A stretch of 53,158 nucleotides of DNA from Brucella daejeonensis (GTDB taxonomy: Bacteria > Pseudomonadota > Alphaproteobacteria > Rhizobiales > Rhizobiaceae), in NCBI RefSeq assembly GCF_014199265.1, contig NZ_JACIJG010000023.1:1-53158 (forward strand), read 5' to 3'. Numbering within the stretch: the stretch's first letter is position 1; each line of letters starts with the position of its first letter. The notes under the pieces are model-generated. The model ran no database searches and was not told the origin of the DNA. It saw only the letters and a program-made list of their open reading frames with translations. Below are positions 9,156 through 16,134 of this stretch, in pieces. The translations under genes were made by a program, and so were the position numbers.

Positions 9156-9413
9156 TTATTTGCTAAGGTTTGCCAGGACGACAAAGAAGATGATGACCCA
9201 TGCGACGGGCGATGCAAAAATGGCCGTCAGCAACAGGCCAAGACCGCCCTCTTTACGCTGCATCTGCATGACCGCTATCAGCATGGCGATGGCGATAAAA
9301 ATCGCACCAACGAATGTTCCAAGGATGGGGATGGCGAAAAACGGTCATCCGATAAAAAGCATTATCCAGCCTGATTTGCTTTTGGTGGAAGGCGTCGTGG
9401 TCAGTTGCGACAT
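9156..9413 (-). pseudogene. Small membrane protein gene interrupted by an in-frame TGA
   Basis: ATG 9413 has a perfect AAGGAG ribosome site 8 bases upstream. The frame reads 22 codons, meets TGA at 9345-9347, then stays open in the same frame for 62 more codons to TAA at 9156-9158. The part after the stop encodes two membrane helices (FVGAIFIAIAMLIAV and WVIIFFVVLANL) separated by a QMQRKEGG loop, the same layout as the flanking small membrane proteins. A single change from TGG (Trp) to TGA would explain it. It is either a recent pseudogene, a sequencing error or, less likely, a recoded codon. It was a member of the leftward operon 9755-6467. Confidence 0.65.
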
Positions 9414-9497
9414 TTCAATTGCTCCTTATGCGTATGCCGAAATGGAAAAGGTGCGCGGCGCTTGTCGCGCCGCGCATCAGGACTGACAGAGGGAAGG

Positions 9498-9755
9498 CTA
9501 AGAATTGGCTTTGTTCAGGCCGAAAAAGCCGGTGGCCGCGATGGCAACGCCCGTAAGAAACACGCCCACATGAGCCAATTGCAGAAACCGTGCGTCGGTT
9601 TTCGCTTTCAACGCTTCGGCGCTGGCCGATGCGGAATCAACGGTGTGTAGGACTTCGTAAATGCTGGCGTGATGCAGGCCAAAATAGATTGCGGCAACCA
9701 TCGCCGCTGCCGCTACGCCACTGATAATCAAAGCCCATGGGTTTACTGGATTCAT
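9498..9755 (-). CDS. Small inner-membrane protein, 85 aa, first gene of leftward operon
   Basis: ATG 9755 is preceded by AAAAGGAGC at ideal spacing. Residues 8-27 and 62-80 are hydrophobic helices, and the central 35 residues are alanine- and serine-rich and probably periplasmic. No family recognised. It heads the group 9755-6467 (six genes including one broken), all encoding membrane or exported products with good ribosome sites, which suggests one envelope complex. The 290-bp region upstream, shared with the resolvase gene, must contain its promoter. Confidence 0.6.
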   Translation of the reverse strand: MNPVNPWALIISGVAAAAMVAAIYFGLHHASIYEVLHTVDSASASAEALKAKTDARFLQLAHVGVFLTGVAIAATGFFGLNKANS

Positions 9756-9863
9756 GCCCTAGCTCCTTTTGGCCTCGGAGCGAGCAATGCCCCCCCGCCC
9801 GTTGGCCGAATAAGAGGATGGGTTATGAAATCAGTTGCCAAGGAGCGGGCTTATTTAGAATAA

Positions 9864-9992
9864 TGACAAAAACGTTCCAATTTGTCAGAGATGAAATATT
9901 GCATTTCTGACGCATCATCGGGGGAGAAATTGGCGGTTTAGGGGCGTTTGCTAAATTATTGCAAACAAAGGCAAAAAGGAACGTTTTTGTCA
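9864..9992. repeat. Inverted repeat control region upstream of resolvase gene
   Basis: TGACAAAAACGTTCC (9864-9878) recurs perfectly inverted at 9978-9992, with 99 bp between. The left copy is also half of a shorter dyad, TGACAAA-N10-TTTGTCA (9864-9887). The 290-bp region 9756-10045 separates the divergent small-membrane-protein operon and the resolvase gene and holds nothing else I can assign. Resolvases commonly bind repeated sites just upstream of their own gene, so a res site or operator is likely. Confidence 0.55.
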
Positions 9993-10045
9993 ATGTAATA
10001 GCTGCGTTTTTCCCTTAAAATAGTAATGAAATGAAAGCTCTATAA

Positions 10046-10612
10046 ATGCGTATCGGCTATGCCCGTGTGTCAACTGTTGAACAAAATCTCAAACTCCAAC
10101 TGTCAGCGCTTCAGAAGGCCGATTGCGAGCGCATCTTTGAAGACCTTGGCATATCCGGTAGGGCAAACGACCGCAAAGGGCTAGCAGCGGCCATGGACGC
10201 ATTGCAGGCAGGTGATACGCTGGTTGTCTGGCGGCTGGATCGGCTTGGCCGGTCACTCGCGCACCTCATTGAGATCATCAACGAGATTGCCGCCAAAGGC
10301 GCGCATTTCCAATCGCTGAATGAGGCCATCGACACCAGCTCATCGGGCGGGCGGCTGGTCTTCCACATGATGGGCGCGCTTGCCGAATTTGAACGCTGTC
10401 TTATCAGCGAACGCACCCGTGCTGGCATGAAAGTCGCCAAGGATGCCGGAAAAACCCTTGGGCGGCGGCGGTCGCTGTCTGCTGATCAGGTCGAGGCGGC
10501 GCGTAAATCCTTGACCGTTGGCGAAACCACCATTGACGACCTTGCCAAGCAATACGGCGTTCACGCGCGGACACTGGCCCGCGCCCTCAAACGGAAAGCC
10601 GCCGGTTCGTAA
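10046..10612 (+). CDS. Serine recombinase (resolvase/invertase family)
   Basis: The 188-aa protein begins MRIGYARVST, with the catalytic serine at residue 9 in the YARVS motif. The WRLDRLGRS and EFERCLISERTRAGM segments are standard for the resolvase/invertase catalytic domain (residues 1-135). Residues 140-188 form the helix-turn-helix DNA-binding domain of the Hin/TnpR type. Length is normal for the family (about 180-200 aa). It would catalyse site-specific resolution or inversion through a phosphoserine intermediate, probably at the inverted repeats 9864-9992. In an element with its own partition genes it may resolve dimers. The start is supported by in-frame position and family N-terminus, although the ribosome site is weak. 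Confidence 0.93.
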   Translation: MRIGYARVSTVEQNLKLQLSALQKADCERIFEDLGISGRANDRKGLAAAMDALQAGDTLVVWRLDRLGRSLAHLIEIINEIAAKGAHFQSLNEAIDTSSSGGRLVFHMMGALAEFERCLISERTRAGMKVAKDAGKTLGRRRSLSADQVEAARKSLTVGETTIDDLAKQYGVHARTLARALKRKAAGS

Positions 10613-10944
10613 GCTGCGCCCAAGCGGGCATTGATGCGGATGGCGGTATGGTCCGCGTGTCAAATTCTTACACCGAAACTGCGGTTTGCCTTTGGCTTTG
10701 TCGCGAATATGGAAGCGGCCATGCTCTTTCTCGGCGTTGAATATTGCAGGTTGGCTCGTCCAAACGGCGTTCTGCCTGCACCTTTGCCGATGCACAGATG
10801 AACTTCCTTGCTTTGTGGAGTTGTTCTCATACTGGCATTCCTGGCGAGCATTCCCCTAAGACCTCAAGGCGGCGGCAGTTATTTTTCTCCCCGCCTACAG
10901 CTCCTCGCGGCCACTTCGTTCCAGAAAAATCCCTGCCTCTGCCT

Positions 10945-10973
10945 CTCACCCTGCGGGTTCGCCCAAGGGTGAG
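10945..10973 (+). other. Hairpin with TTCG loop in the ardC leader
   Basis: CTCACCCT (10945-10952) pairs with AGGGTGAG (10966-10973), and the interior GGG-TTCG-CCC (10955-10964) closes with a UUCG-type tetraloop. It lies 66 bp before the ardC start. The stretch 10613-11038 otherwise contains no gene that I can support. It could be a transcript leader structure or an end of transcription for the resolvase gene. Confidence 0.4.
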
Positions 10974-11038
10974 GTCGGAGCCTGCCCGCTTCACCGTCAG
11001 CCATCGAACAACGCACAAGCAAGAAAGGAGTGCATACG

Positions 11039-11926
11039 ATGGCAAAGGTAACGCAGAAATTCGACGTTTACACCGAAATCACCAACCAGATTATCGCCGC
11101 AATCGAGAAAGGCGCAGACACGTTCCAGATGCCTTGGCACCGTACCGGCACCGACACCATGTCGCCGGTCAATATCGACACCGGCAACGCCTATCGCGGC
11201 ATCAACATCGTGTCCCTTTGGGCGGCGGCGCACGTCCGGGACTTCAAGACCGGGGTTTGGGGTACTTACCGCCAATGGCAGAACGCCGGTTGCCAAGTCC
11301 GCAAGGGTGAAAAATCCGCTGTCGTCATCTTTTACAAGGAATTTGAGCACGACGATGAAGATGCATCCGACGACCAGCCGCGCAAGCGCCTTATGGCCCG
11401 TGCATCCCGCGTCTTCAACGCCGATCAGGTTGACGGTTACGCTCCTGAAGCCAGCACGCCAATCGTCAATCAGGTTTCGCCCATCGAAGCCGCTGACCGC
11501 TTCATCACCGCCACGAAGGTAGAAATCCGCCACGGCGGCGAGAGCGCCTATTACGCCCCGGCAACGGACGTGATCCAGATGCCGCCTCGCGAAGTCTTCC
11601 ACGGTTCCGCCACCAGCACGGCCACCGAAGCGTATTACAGCACCCTTTTGCACGAATTGGTGCATTTTTCAGGCCACGAGAGCCGTTGCGCACGGCTGGA
11701 AACGGTCAACCCTGACAAGGACGCCTATGCTCGCGAAGAACTCGTTGCCGAGCTTGGCGCGGCCTTCCTGTGCAACCAGCTTGGCGTGACGCTGGAACCG
11801 CGTCCCGACCATGCGGCCTATATTTCCCACTGGCTGAAAATCCTGAAGGCCGATAGCAAGGCTATCTTTCAGGCTTCCAGCCTCGCCACCAAGGCGGTCG
11901 ATTTCCTCAAGGGGCTACAGGCGTAG
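11039..11926 (+). CDS. ardC: ArdC-type antirestriction protein (ssDNA-binding plus metallopeptidase-like domain)
   Basis: The start at ATG 11039 is set by AAAGGAG at 11024-11030; an in-frame GTG at 11030 overlaps that site. Residues 1-115 match the ArdC N-terminal ssDNA-binding domain (DUF1738), with the typical pattern of DVYTEIT, PWHR, YRGIN and GTYRQW followed by RKGEKSAVV. Residues 150-290 form a zinc-metallopeptidase-like domain with HELVH at 205-209 and a downstream glutamate in AREELVAELGAAF. ArdC proteins protect incoming single-stranded plasmid DNA from restriction during conjugation. The 3' end coincides with a terminator hairpin. This gene supports a conjugative life style for the left element. 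Confidence 0.9.
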   Translation: MAKVTQKFDVYTEITNQIIAAIEKGADTFQMPWHRTGTDTMSPVNIDTGNAYRGINIVSLWAAAHVRDFKTGVWGTYRQWQNAGCQVRKGEKSAVVIFYKEFEHDDEDASDDQPRKRLMARASRVFNADQVDGYAPEASTPIVNQVSPIEAADRFITATKVEIRHGGESAYYAPATDVIQMPPREVFHGSATSTATEAYYSTLLHELVHFSGHESRCARLETVNPDKDAYAREELVAELGAAFLCNQLGVTLEPRPDHAAYISHWLKILKADSKAIFQASSLATKAVDFLKGLQA

Positions 11927-11938
11927 CCCCTTTAATTT
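11911..11938 (+). terminator. Rho-independent terminator at the end of ardC
   Basis: GGGGCTAC (11911-11918) pairs perfectly with GTAGCCCC (11923-11930) around AGGC, followed by TTTAATTT. The stem overlaps the ardC stop codon (11924-11926). Confidence 0.8.
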
Positions 11939-12464
11939 CCGCATCATCATGCGTTTCAAGTCTTGCATCTTTTGGCGCAAGTTATCGTTCTCCGCCTTCA
12001 ATTCCTGCATGGCCTTTATCAGTGTCGGCGTGAGATCGCTGCTGTTCAGAATCGGAAATCAGGCGCGGCCTAGCCGTCTCTCAAATCTTTTTCCGCTTTC
12101 GTGCTACTTCGGGCAGTACCTTTTCTGCCTCCTGCGCAATGAAGCCGCGCTTTAGGCCATTCATGCCTGGCTTGCCTTCGGCATAGCTGGCTTTGTAGCG
12201 AAAACTGACAGGGCGCAGGTGCATGATGGTATCAAGGTTGAGAGCGTGTAAGCGGTTTGCGAACTGCGCCCTGGTCTCCTTCTGTTTGATGGTAGTGTCC
12301 ACCGGCGTCACACGCGCGGGATGCCCCTTGCGGTCGGGTGAGAGTCGGCAGAATCTTTCCCGTTCTTTTGCCTTGGGTGCTGCCGTGCTGGTTTCCAGAT
12401 GCCTTTCTTGCCCGGAATGAACTGATTTCGGGTCGTTGGTAAGGTGTTCTGGTTTCGCTGGCAT
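11915..12464 (-). pseudogene. Degenerate tail-fibre type gene with S74 (intramolecular chaperone) domain
   Basis: On the minus strand an open frame from 12464 to 12081 ends with a stretch typical of the S74/endosialidase chaperone domain: LRPVSFRYK, a MNGLKRGFIAQEAEKVLPEV block, then a TGA. A second reading frame resumes further on with SSDLTPTLIKAMQELKAEN and a leucine/lysine coiled coil, ending TAG at 11915-11917. Together these are the two halves of the usual S74 C-terminus (GFIAQE...VLPE then LTP.LIKA.QELK). At least two frame changes separate them, so the gene is broken. It overlaps the end of ardC in antisense. It is probably a phage or adhesin remnant picked up by the element. Confidence 0.6.
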
Positions 12465-12662
12465 GGGAAACTCTCTCCCCTTTTGGGGTCCGCGTCCCCT
12501 TCTCGGCCTTGATTGATGGCGCTGATAACCCGCCCCGTTCGTCCTGCAAGAGGCTGCCCGCTTAAACGTGTTGCCGCTTGCACGCCGAACTTTTCGTTCG
12601 GGTTCTTTTCAGACCATCAGGCCGCGTAGGGCGCGGTCGTAACCAAAAAAGGAGATAGACCC

Positions 12663-12875
12663 ATGACAACATCAGCGAAAACCAAAAACCAACCAACGCA
12701 CGCCCTGTTCCATGTCACCGGCGGCAAGGATGACAAGGCACACTGGACCCGCATTGGCGCGGCATGGCCGCACAAGGACGGCAAAGGCTTCAGCCTGTCC
12801 CTTGATCTTCTGCCCTGCGATGGTCGCATCACTCTGCGCGTGATCGACAACGGCAACGACAACAACGCTCAATAA
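12663..12875 (+). CDS. Small hypothetical protein, 70 aa, plasmid/ICE type
   Basis: ATG 12663 follows AAAAAAGGAG at ideal spacing. The 70-aa product is basic at its start, then contains an HWTRIGAAWPHKDGKGF-type stretch ending in a beta-rich segment with an acidic, asparagine-rich tail. Such small proteins are common beside ardC genes on alphaproteobacterial plasmids, but no function is known to me. Fourteen bases separate it from the next small gene, so the two are probably co-transcribed. The preceding spacer 12465-12662 shows no gene. Confidence 0.7.
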   Translation: MTTSAKTKNQPTHALFHVTGGKDDKAHWTRIGAAWPHKDGKGFSLSLDLLPCDGRITLRVIDNGNDNNAQ

Positions 12876-12889
12876 GGGAGAACACGGCC

Positions 12890-13084
12890 ATGCTGTCCAT
12901 CGAACCGCGTACACGCCTCGACATGATTATCAAATTGCGCTGCCTTCGCGATCAGGCTGACGAACTTCTCGCCATCGCCGTTGAAACCGACGATCCCAAC
13001 GATTGGGATAACTGGAAAGAAGCAGACGGCCTGTATTACGGCTATCAGGACGCCATGGATGACGCCTTCGACCAAGCTGCCTAA
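12890..13084 (+). CDS. Small acidic hypothetical protein, 64 aa
   Basis: ATG 12890 follows AAGGGAGAAC. The product is acidic, with a helical first half and an aspartate/tryptophan-rich middle (DDPNDWDNW). No family recognised. The strong terminator at 13102-13130 directly after its stop marks the end of this two-gene transcript, which supports it being a real gene. Acidic small proteins of mobile elements sometimes mimic DNA, but there is no direct evidence here. Confidence 0.65.
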   Translation: MLSIEPRTRLDMIIKLRCLRDQADELLAIAVETDDPNDWDNWKEADGLYYGYQDAMDDAFDQAA

Positions 13085-13101
13085 TCAGCCTTCAAAGACA
13101 A

Positions 13102-13130
13102 ACAGCCTCGCGATTGCGAGGCTGTCTTTT
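13102..13130 (+). terminator. Rho-independent terminator
   Basis: ACAGCCTCGC (13102-13111) pairs perfectly with GCGAGGCTGT (13116-13125) around GATT, then CTTTTCC. It ends the transcript of the two small genes and faces the convergent gene ending at 13155. Confidence 0.9.
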
Positions 13131-13154
13131 CCTGTTTTCGTCTATCTGGCGCTT

Positions 13155-13361
13155 TCAGCCCGTGGGGACGAGGCGGTGGCTTTCAATCCAACTCTGGAAT
13201 GCCTTGCGGTCGATATAGACCCTGTTGGAAATCTTGATGATGGCCGCTGCAAGCCCGTTCGTGTGTGCATGAAATATGTACCAGCGAAGCATTTGTTCGG
13301 TCAGAAATGGTGCTTCGGCTACAAGTTGCTTTACGGTGCGCAAGTCCTCGTAATTGGCCAA
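13155..13361 (-). CDS. AlpA/excisionase-like helix-turn-helix protein, 68 aa
   Basis: This short protein follows the pattern of recombination directionality factors and AlpA-like regulators: TVKQL, then EQMLRWYIFHAHTNG, an IIKISNRVYI turn and a final FQSWIESHR helix (winged helix). The most upstream possible start is TTG 13361, since TGA closes the frame 15 bases before. The ribosome site is weak, so the start is uncertain. Position 1.4 kb from the integrase and next to the partition genes fits an excisionase for the left element. A transcriptional regulator role is the alternative. Confidence 0.6.
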   Translation of the reverse strand: MANYEDLRTVKQLVAEAPFLTEQMLRWYIFHAHTNGLAAAIIKISNRVYIDRKAFQSWIESHRLVPTG

Positions 13362-13478
13362 GTTTTTTATCCATCAATTCGATGTTGCATGAGTATGGTG
13401 GATAAATCACTCCCAAAATATGATTGTTTCTGCCAGATTCAAGAACTTTTTTACATGCCCATCATTCACTAGGGAAAT

Positions 13479-13575
13479 GGTAGGCGCTACCAAGTCGCTA
13501 GGTATTGCCTACCTATTGGCTTGGTAGTGCATATTTATCACCTACCTACCGCCTACCTCGTGCCTTGGTAGGCGG
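13479..13575. repeat. Iterated GTAGGC/GCCTACC repeats upstream of parA (candidate parS/operator)
   Basis: The motif appears as GGTAGGCGCTACC (13479-13491), GCCTACC (13507-13513), CTTGGTAG (13520-13527), CCTACCTACCGCCTACC (13541-13557) and CTTGGTAGGCGG (13564-13575). This clustering in both orientations just ahead of parA is typical of partition-protein binding sites or replication iterons. The rest of 13362-13642 contains no gene. Confidence 0.6.
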
Positions 13576-13642
13576 TAATGGACGATATTTCTTGTCGGTT
13601 TCTCCTTCTCTGCGATGAAATCAAAGAAAAGGGAGAGGAAAT

Positions 13643-14335
13643 ATGCCTGTTATCGTTTTCGCCAATTCCAAAGGCGGCGTAGGGAAATCCACGTCAGCCG
13701 TTGTGCTTGCGCAAGTCCTGGCGCAGCGTGGAGCCACGGTCAGCCTCATTGACGCTGACCCAAATCAACCGCTTTCGCAATGGTGGCAGCGCGACCCTGC
13801 GCGCGTGCCCGCCAATCTTGCGCTGGTTCCCAACGTCAACGAAAACACCATCACCGATGCCATCGATGATGTCGCAAGCCGTTCGGCTTTCGTTATTGTG
13901 GATTTGGAAGGCTCCGCAAACCTTGCGGTTTCATACGCTATCGGACGTGCTGACCTCGTTTTGGTTCCCATGCAGGGAAGCCAACTCGACGCCGATCAAT
14001 CCCGCCGTGTGATTGACCTTATCCGCCGTGAAGAAAAAGCGTTTCGCCGCGCCATTCCCTATGCCGTGTTTTTCACGCGCACCAATGCCGCCATTCGCTC
14101 CCGCGACTTGCAGCACATTGAACGCGATCTGAAAGAAAACAGCGTTCCACTCCTTCCCGTGGAATTGACTGAACGTGCCGCGTTTCGCGCTATCATGCAG
14201 CTCGGCGGCACACTCTACGACCTGACGGCAAGCGAAGCATCCAAGCCGGAAGCTGCGATTGAGAACGCCGAAGCCTTCTCCCGTGCCGTGACGCAGATGC
14301 TTATGAACGCCCAACAAGAAGGAATTGCCGCATGA
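13643..14335 (+). CDS. parA: ParA-family partition ATPase (left element)
   Basis: The 230-aa protein has the deviant Walker A motif SKGGVGKST (residues 9-17), DADPN near 39-43 and an AFVIVDLEG Walker B segment, as in small ParA/ParF proteins. ATG 13643 is preceded by GGGAGAGGAAAT. ParA ATPases move plasmid copies apart by binding nonspecifically to the nucleoid, stimulated by a partner bound to a centromere. The next gene overlaps by 4 bp (ATGA) and would supply that partner; the repeats at 13479-13575 and 14683-14717 are candidate centromere sites. Its presence suggests that the excised left element can be maintained as a circle. Confidence 0.93.
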   Translation: MPVIVFANSKGGVGKSTSAVVLAQVLAQRGATVSLIDADPNQPLSQWWQRDPARVPANLALVPNVNENTITDAIDDVASRSAFVIVDLEGSANLAVSYAIGRADLVLVPMQGSQLDADQSRRVIDLIRREEKAFRRAIPYAVFFTRTNAAIRSRDLQHIERDLKENSVPLLPVELTERAAFRAIMQLGGTLYDLTASEASKPEAAIENAEAFSRAVTQMLMNAQQEGIAA

Positions 14336-14667
14336 CACGCACCCGACCAAACACATTTGCACCACTCACGGATGACCCGCTGGAAAAAGTGGCCGTTTTC
14401 CAACCACGCACGGAAAAACCTACCGTGCCCAAAGACGAAACGCGTCGCATTGCCGAAGCAAGCGGGTTTAGCGCCAGAACGCAGAATACCGCATTGCCGA
14501 AGGTTGATGCCCGTTCGCTTCGCTCACGTGGCCGCACTGCGCAGTTGAACATCAATGTTAAGCCTGAAACCAAAGATGCGTTTTGGCGCTTCGCGTCCGC
14601 CAACGGTTACGGGGCAGGGGAAGAAGCATTGCAGGCGCTTTTGGCTTTAGCCTCGCCGCAGGCGTGA
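14332..14667 (+). CDS. Small ParA partner / RHH-like partition protein, 111 aa
   Basis: It overlaps parA by ATGA, a normal arrangement for parA and its centromere-binding partner. Residues 1-65 are basic, proline-rich and probably disordered. Residues 70-108 carry a segment beginning QLNINVKPETKDAFW and ending in a leucine/alanine helix, which looks like a ribbon-helix-helix fold. The layout of a disordered N-terminus and C-terminal RHH matches ParG/StbC-type partners, which bind repeats near the operon and activate ParA. It also probably represses the operon through the upstream GTAGGC repeats. Assignment is by context and fold pattern. Confidence 0.7.
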   Translation: MTRTRPNTFAPLTDDPLEKVAVFQPRTEKPTVPKDETRRIAEASGFSARTQNTALPKVDARSLRSRGRTAQLNINVKPETKDAFWRFASANGYGAGEEALQALLALASPQA

Positions 14668-14682
14668 TCGTCACCCCGACTT

Positions 14683-14717
14683 AATAGGCGCTACCTAGTG
14701 ACTAGGTAGCGCCTATT
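14683..14717. repeat. Perfect 35-bp palindrome downstream of the partition genes
   Basis: AATAGGCGCTACCTAGT (14683-14699) is followed by one G and then its exact reverse complement ACTAGGTAGCGCCTATT (14701-14717). The core TAGGCGCTACC is identical to 13481-13491 upstream of parA, so it is probably a second binding site of the same protein rather than just a terminator. No T run follows. Confidence 0.65.
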
Positions 14718-14754
14718 GCTTGGAAAGGCGATATATAGAAGGTGCGCGGCACCA

Positions 14755-15882
14755 TCAGAAGATGTTTGCATCCAGTTTTTCCGCCAGCCCGCGCTTGTGA
14801 TCGCCGGACAGGTGCGCATAACGCTTCACCATTTGCAGGGTTTTATGGCCGAGCATATCCGCGATTTCCAGCAGGCCCGCCCCTTGCATGGCAAGATAGC
14901 TGGCCGTGCTGTGCCGCAGGTCGTGGAAACGGAAATCCTTGACGCCGGATTCCTCTAGGGCGTTTTCCCACGCAGCACGAATATCAATCGCGGCCAGCAG
15001 GTCGCGACGCGGAAACAGCCAGCGCGTTTCCGCTTCCGGGTATTTTTTATTGTAGCTGTCATTCACCCACTGGATATGCTCTTTCAGCAATTCATGCAGG
15101 TGGCCGACGATAGGCACTGAACGGGTTTCGCCGTTCTTCGTGTCGCGCAGCACGGCAAGGCCGCGTGCCATATCCACGTCGCGCAGGGTCAGGCCCAAAA
15201 TCTCGCTTTTGCGCGCCCCGGTCGAAAGCCCGAAAATCACGATGGGGTAAAGCTGATGGTTTTCGCTGGTGCGGCAGGCTTCCAGCAGGGCTTTCCGCTC
15301 GTCGTCGTCAAGGTAACGGTCGCGCTGGTCGCGGATGCCCGTGATCTTGTTGACGCCATCCAGCGGATTGCTGCCGATCCAGCCCCATGTATGGGCATGG
15401 TTGAACAGCACCGCCAGCGTGTCGCGGTAGTGCTTCAGCGTCTTGCGGGACTTCGGTTTCGGGGCAGGGGAGATTTCCTTGCCGTCTTTTTCTTTTGGCT
15501 TGGCGCGGCCATCGGGGGCCGTCGCCAGTTTTTCCATGCGCTCGTCAATCAGTTCTGGCGTGATATAGGACAGGGCATGTGCGCCAAGTTCCCGCTTCCA
15601 GTATCCCAAATACGTCTGTGCGGCGCGCTGTGTCGTTTTTGCGAGGTTCGGAAGGACTTCCCGCTCATAGCGTTCAATAACGTCTGAAAGCGCCTTACGC
15701 TTCGCCGTGCGCACCACGTTCTTGATTTCGCCGTTGCGGATTGCCGTTTCGGTTTTCGCGGCCCAAATCTTGGCGTCAGTCAAACGCTGAAAGGTCTTCT
15801 TCTGGCGCGGCACACCCGCAATCCGAATATCGACCATATAGACGGTGCCGCCCTTGCGCTCGCGCTTCTCAATCGTTGCCAT
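14755..15882 (-). CDS. int: Tyrosine-recombinase integrase of the left element
   Basis: The start is set at ATG 15882, preceded by GAGGG. The first residues (MATIEKRERKGGTVY, then VDIRIAGV) form the AP2-like arm-binding domain of phage/island integrases. A core-binding domain follows, then the catalytic domain with Arg in STGARKSEI (about 222), HDLRH (about 322) and nucleophile Tyr in MVKRYAHLS (about 354). The 375-aa length is normal. It would integrate the element at the tRNA-fMet 3' end found 205 bp away at 16087-16134, and excise it with help from the 13155 protein. Transcribed leftwards, away from the attachment site. The C-terminal end lies just after the palindrome at 14683-14717. Confidence 0.93.
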   Translation of the reverse strand: MATIEKRERKGGTVYMVDIRIAGVPRQKKTFQRLTDAKIWAAKTETAIRNGEIKNVVRTAKRKALSDVIERYEREVLPNLAKTTQRAAQTYLGYWKRELGAHALSYITPELIDERMEKLATAPDGRAKPKEKDGKEISPAPKPKSRKTLKHYRDTLAVLFNHAHTWGWIGSNPLDGVNKITGIRDQRDRYLDDDERKALLEACRTSENHQLYPIVIFGLSTGARKSEILGLTLRDVDMARGLAVLRDTKNGETRSVPIVGHLHELLKEHIQWVNDSYNKKYPEAETRWLFPRRDLLAAIDIRAAWENALEESGVKDFRFHDLRHSTASYLAMQGAGLLEIADMLGHKTLQMVKRYAHLSGDHKRGLAEKLDANIF

Positions 15883-16086
15883 ATGTGCCCTCTTTGAACG
15901 TGCCCCCGGAACATCGGGAAGGGATAACCTGAAGGTGAGAAAATCGCCCTTTAGGGGCAATTCAGGGGCACATAAACACATAAAATACCTCTATTCGTCA
16001 ATAGGACGGAAAGGCGACATCAAGGCAACTATATGAAAAAACTATGAAATCCTATTGGCGTTCATTGGCGATTATAACGGAACATG

Positions 16087-16134
16087 AGGCTCATAACCTG
16101 AAGGCCGCAGGTTCAAATCCTGCCCCCGCAACCA
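16087..16134 (+). other. Attachment site: 3' end of a tRNA-fMet gene
   Basis: These 48 bases contain the anticodon loop CTCATAA, variable loop, T arm (GGTTCAAATCC) and acceptor end with CCA of initiator tRNA. The 5' half is missing: the sequence to the left is unrelated. This is the expected leftover at one end of an element inserted in a tRNA gene. The intact tRNA should be at the other end of the left element, outside the window. The spacer 15883-16086 holds no gene. Confidence 0.85.

Noticed and set aside
9345..9347. TGA read as selenocysteine or tryptophan
   Set aside because: No SECIS-like hairpin evident just after it, no sign of a changed genetic code in other genes here, and a simple nonsense change explains it.
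8803..9486. Rightward open frame of 227 codons
   Set aside because: Lies opposite three small genes with good ribosome sites; no family pattern.
13479..13575. CRISPR array
   Set aside because: The repeats are short, in both orientations and without regular spacers; no cas genes in the window.
16091..16134. GAGFEPAAFRL as a functional C-terminal motif of the recombinase
   Set aside because: It is the antisense translation of a tRNA 3' end, a known annotation artefact.
16040..16134. Complete tRNA gene
   Set aside because: Only the anticodon-to-CCA part is present; the D arm and 5' acceptor strand are missing.
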